This document shows positions 63,774 to 64,000 of a DNA stretch of 64,000 nucleotides, in pieces. The stretch spans positions 123,035 to 187,034 of the forward strand of contig NZ_FNFY01000003.1 of the NCBI RefSeq assembly GCF_900101075.1, in the 5' to 3' direction. Origin of the DNA: Lacicoccus qingdaonensis. GTDB taxonomy: Bacteria > Bacillota > Bacilli > Staphylococcales > Salinicoccaceae. How positions within the stretch are numbered: position 1 is the stretch's first letter; each line of letters begins with the position of its first letter. The translations under genes were made by a program, and so were the position numbers. The notes beneath the pieces were generated by a model that saw only the letters and a program-made list of their open reading frames with translations, had not been told where the DNA came from and made no database searches.

Positions 63774-64000
<227 letters not shown>

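Overview
The window comes from a low-to-moderate GC Firmicute, most likely of the family Staphylococcaceae (a Salinicoccus/Jeotgalicoccus-type relative; the genus is a guess). Supporting evidence: the secY-adk-infA-rpmJ-rpsM-rpsK-rpoA-rplQ-ecfA1-ecfA2-ecfT-truA-rplM-rpsI order without a map gene, S-box and T-box riboswitches, PerR and MntR/SirR-type operators, a secreted protein built from IsaA/SceD N-terminal domains, and the start of a 16S rRNA gene at the right edge. All functional calls rest on reading motifs in the translated sequence; no database search was run.

Layout. 1-8717: the end of the large ribosomal protein operon, ECF transporter energising module, truA and rplM-rpsI with an independent promoter and leader. 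8770-14080: a patchwork of mobile-element remains (5'-truncated group II intron, two pieces of IS30-type transposase, an IS3-type orfA start) around bioY and a lipM-lipA lipoate synthesis pair. 14088-17983: a citrate/dicarboxylate two-component system with a CitMHS transporter carrying a CcpA-type cre site. 18160-25776: assorted metabolic genes (pyridoxal kinase, aldo/keto reductase, HAD phosphatase, SDR, a PPK2 kinase gene broken by a nonsense codon, a DUF438-hemerythrin-PAS protein, PerR-regulated ferritin). 25855-28266: tandem tryptophan T-boxes and trpEG. 28346-38895: IsaA-domain protein, topB, a block of 41-bp tandem repeats, S-box-controlled MetE-like enzyme, chrA, two dps paralogues. 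38932-43319: mntABCD-mntR operon in which one permease is fused to a winged-helix domain. 43379-46180: BCCT transporter, hemerythrin protein, SDR. 46307-49372: kynU-kynB-kynA tryptophan catabolism operon plus an unknown gene. 49424-55073: sulfolipid genes sqdB-sqdX behind a Pho-box-like array, then pdp, a UDPGP-type uridylyltransferase and a hemolysin-III family protein. 55149-60065: proC, an amidohydrolase/opine-dehydrogenase-like pair, a sodium:alanine symporter. 60399-64000: mechanosensitive-channel-like protein, mrp/salA, kbaA and the rRNA operon with tandem promoters.

How it fits together. salA-kbaA-rrn and rplM-rpsI lie close together in Bacillus subtilis; here roughly 52 kb of accessory and metabolic genes separate them. 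Several loci converge on tryptophan and anthranilate (Trp-sensing trpEG and the kyn operon), on oxidative stress and metal homeostasis (ferritin, two Dps, Mn transport), and possibly on phosphate limitation (sulfolipid synthesis with a regularly spaced hexamer array matching a PhoP box). The most interesting unexplained signals are the sqdBX regulatory region, the 41-bp repeats whose stem appears to be kept by compensatory changes, the permease-winged-helix fusion and the isolated trpEG unit behind two Trp T-boxes.
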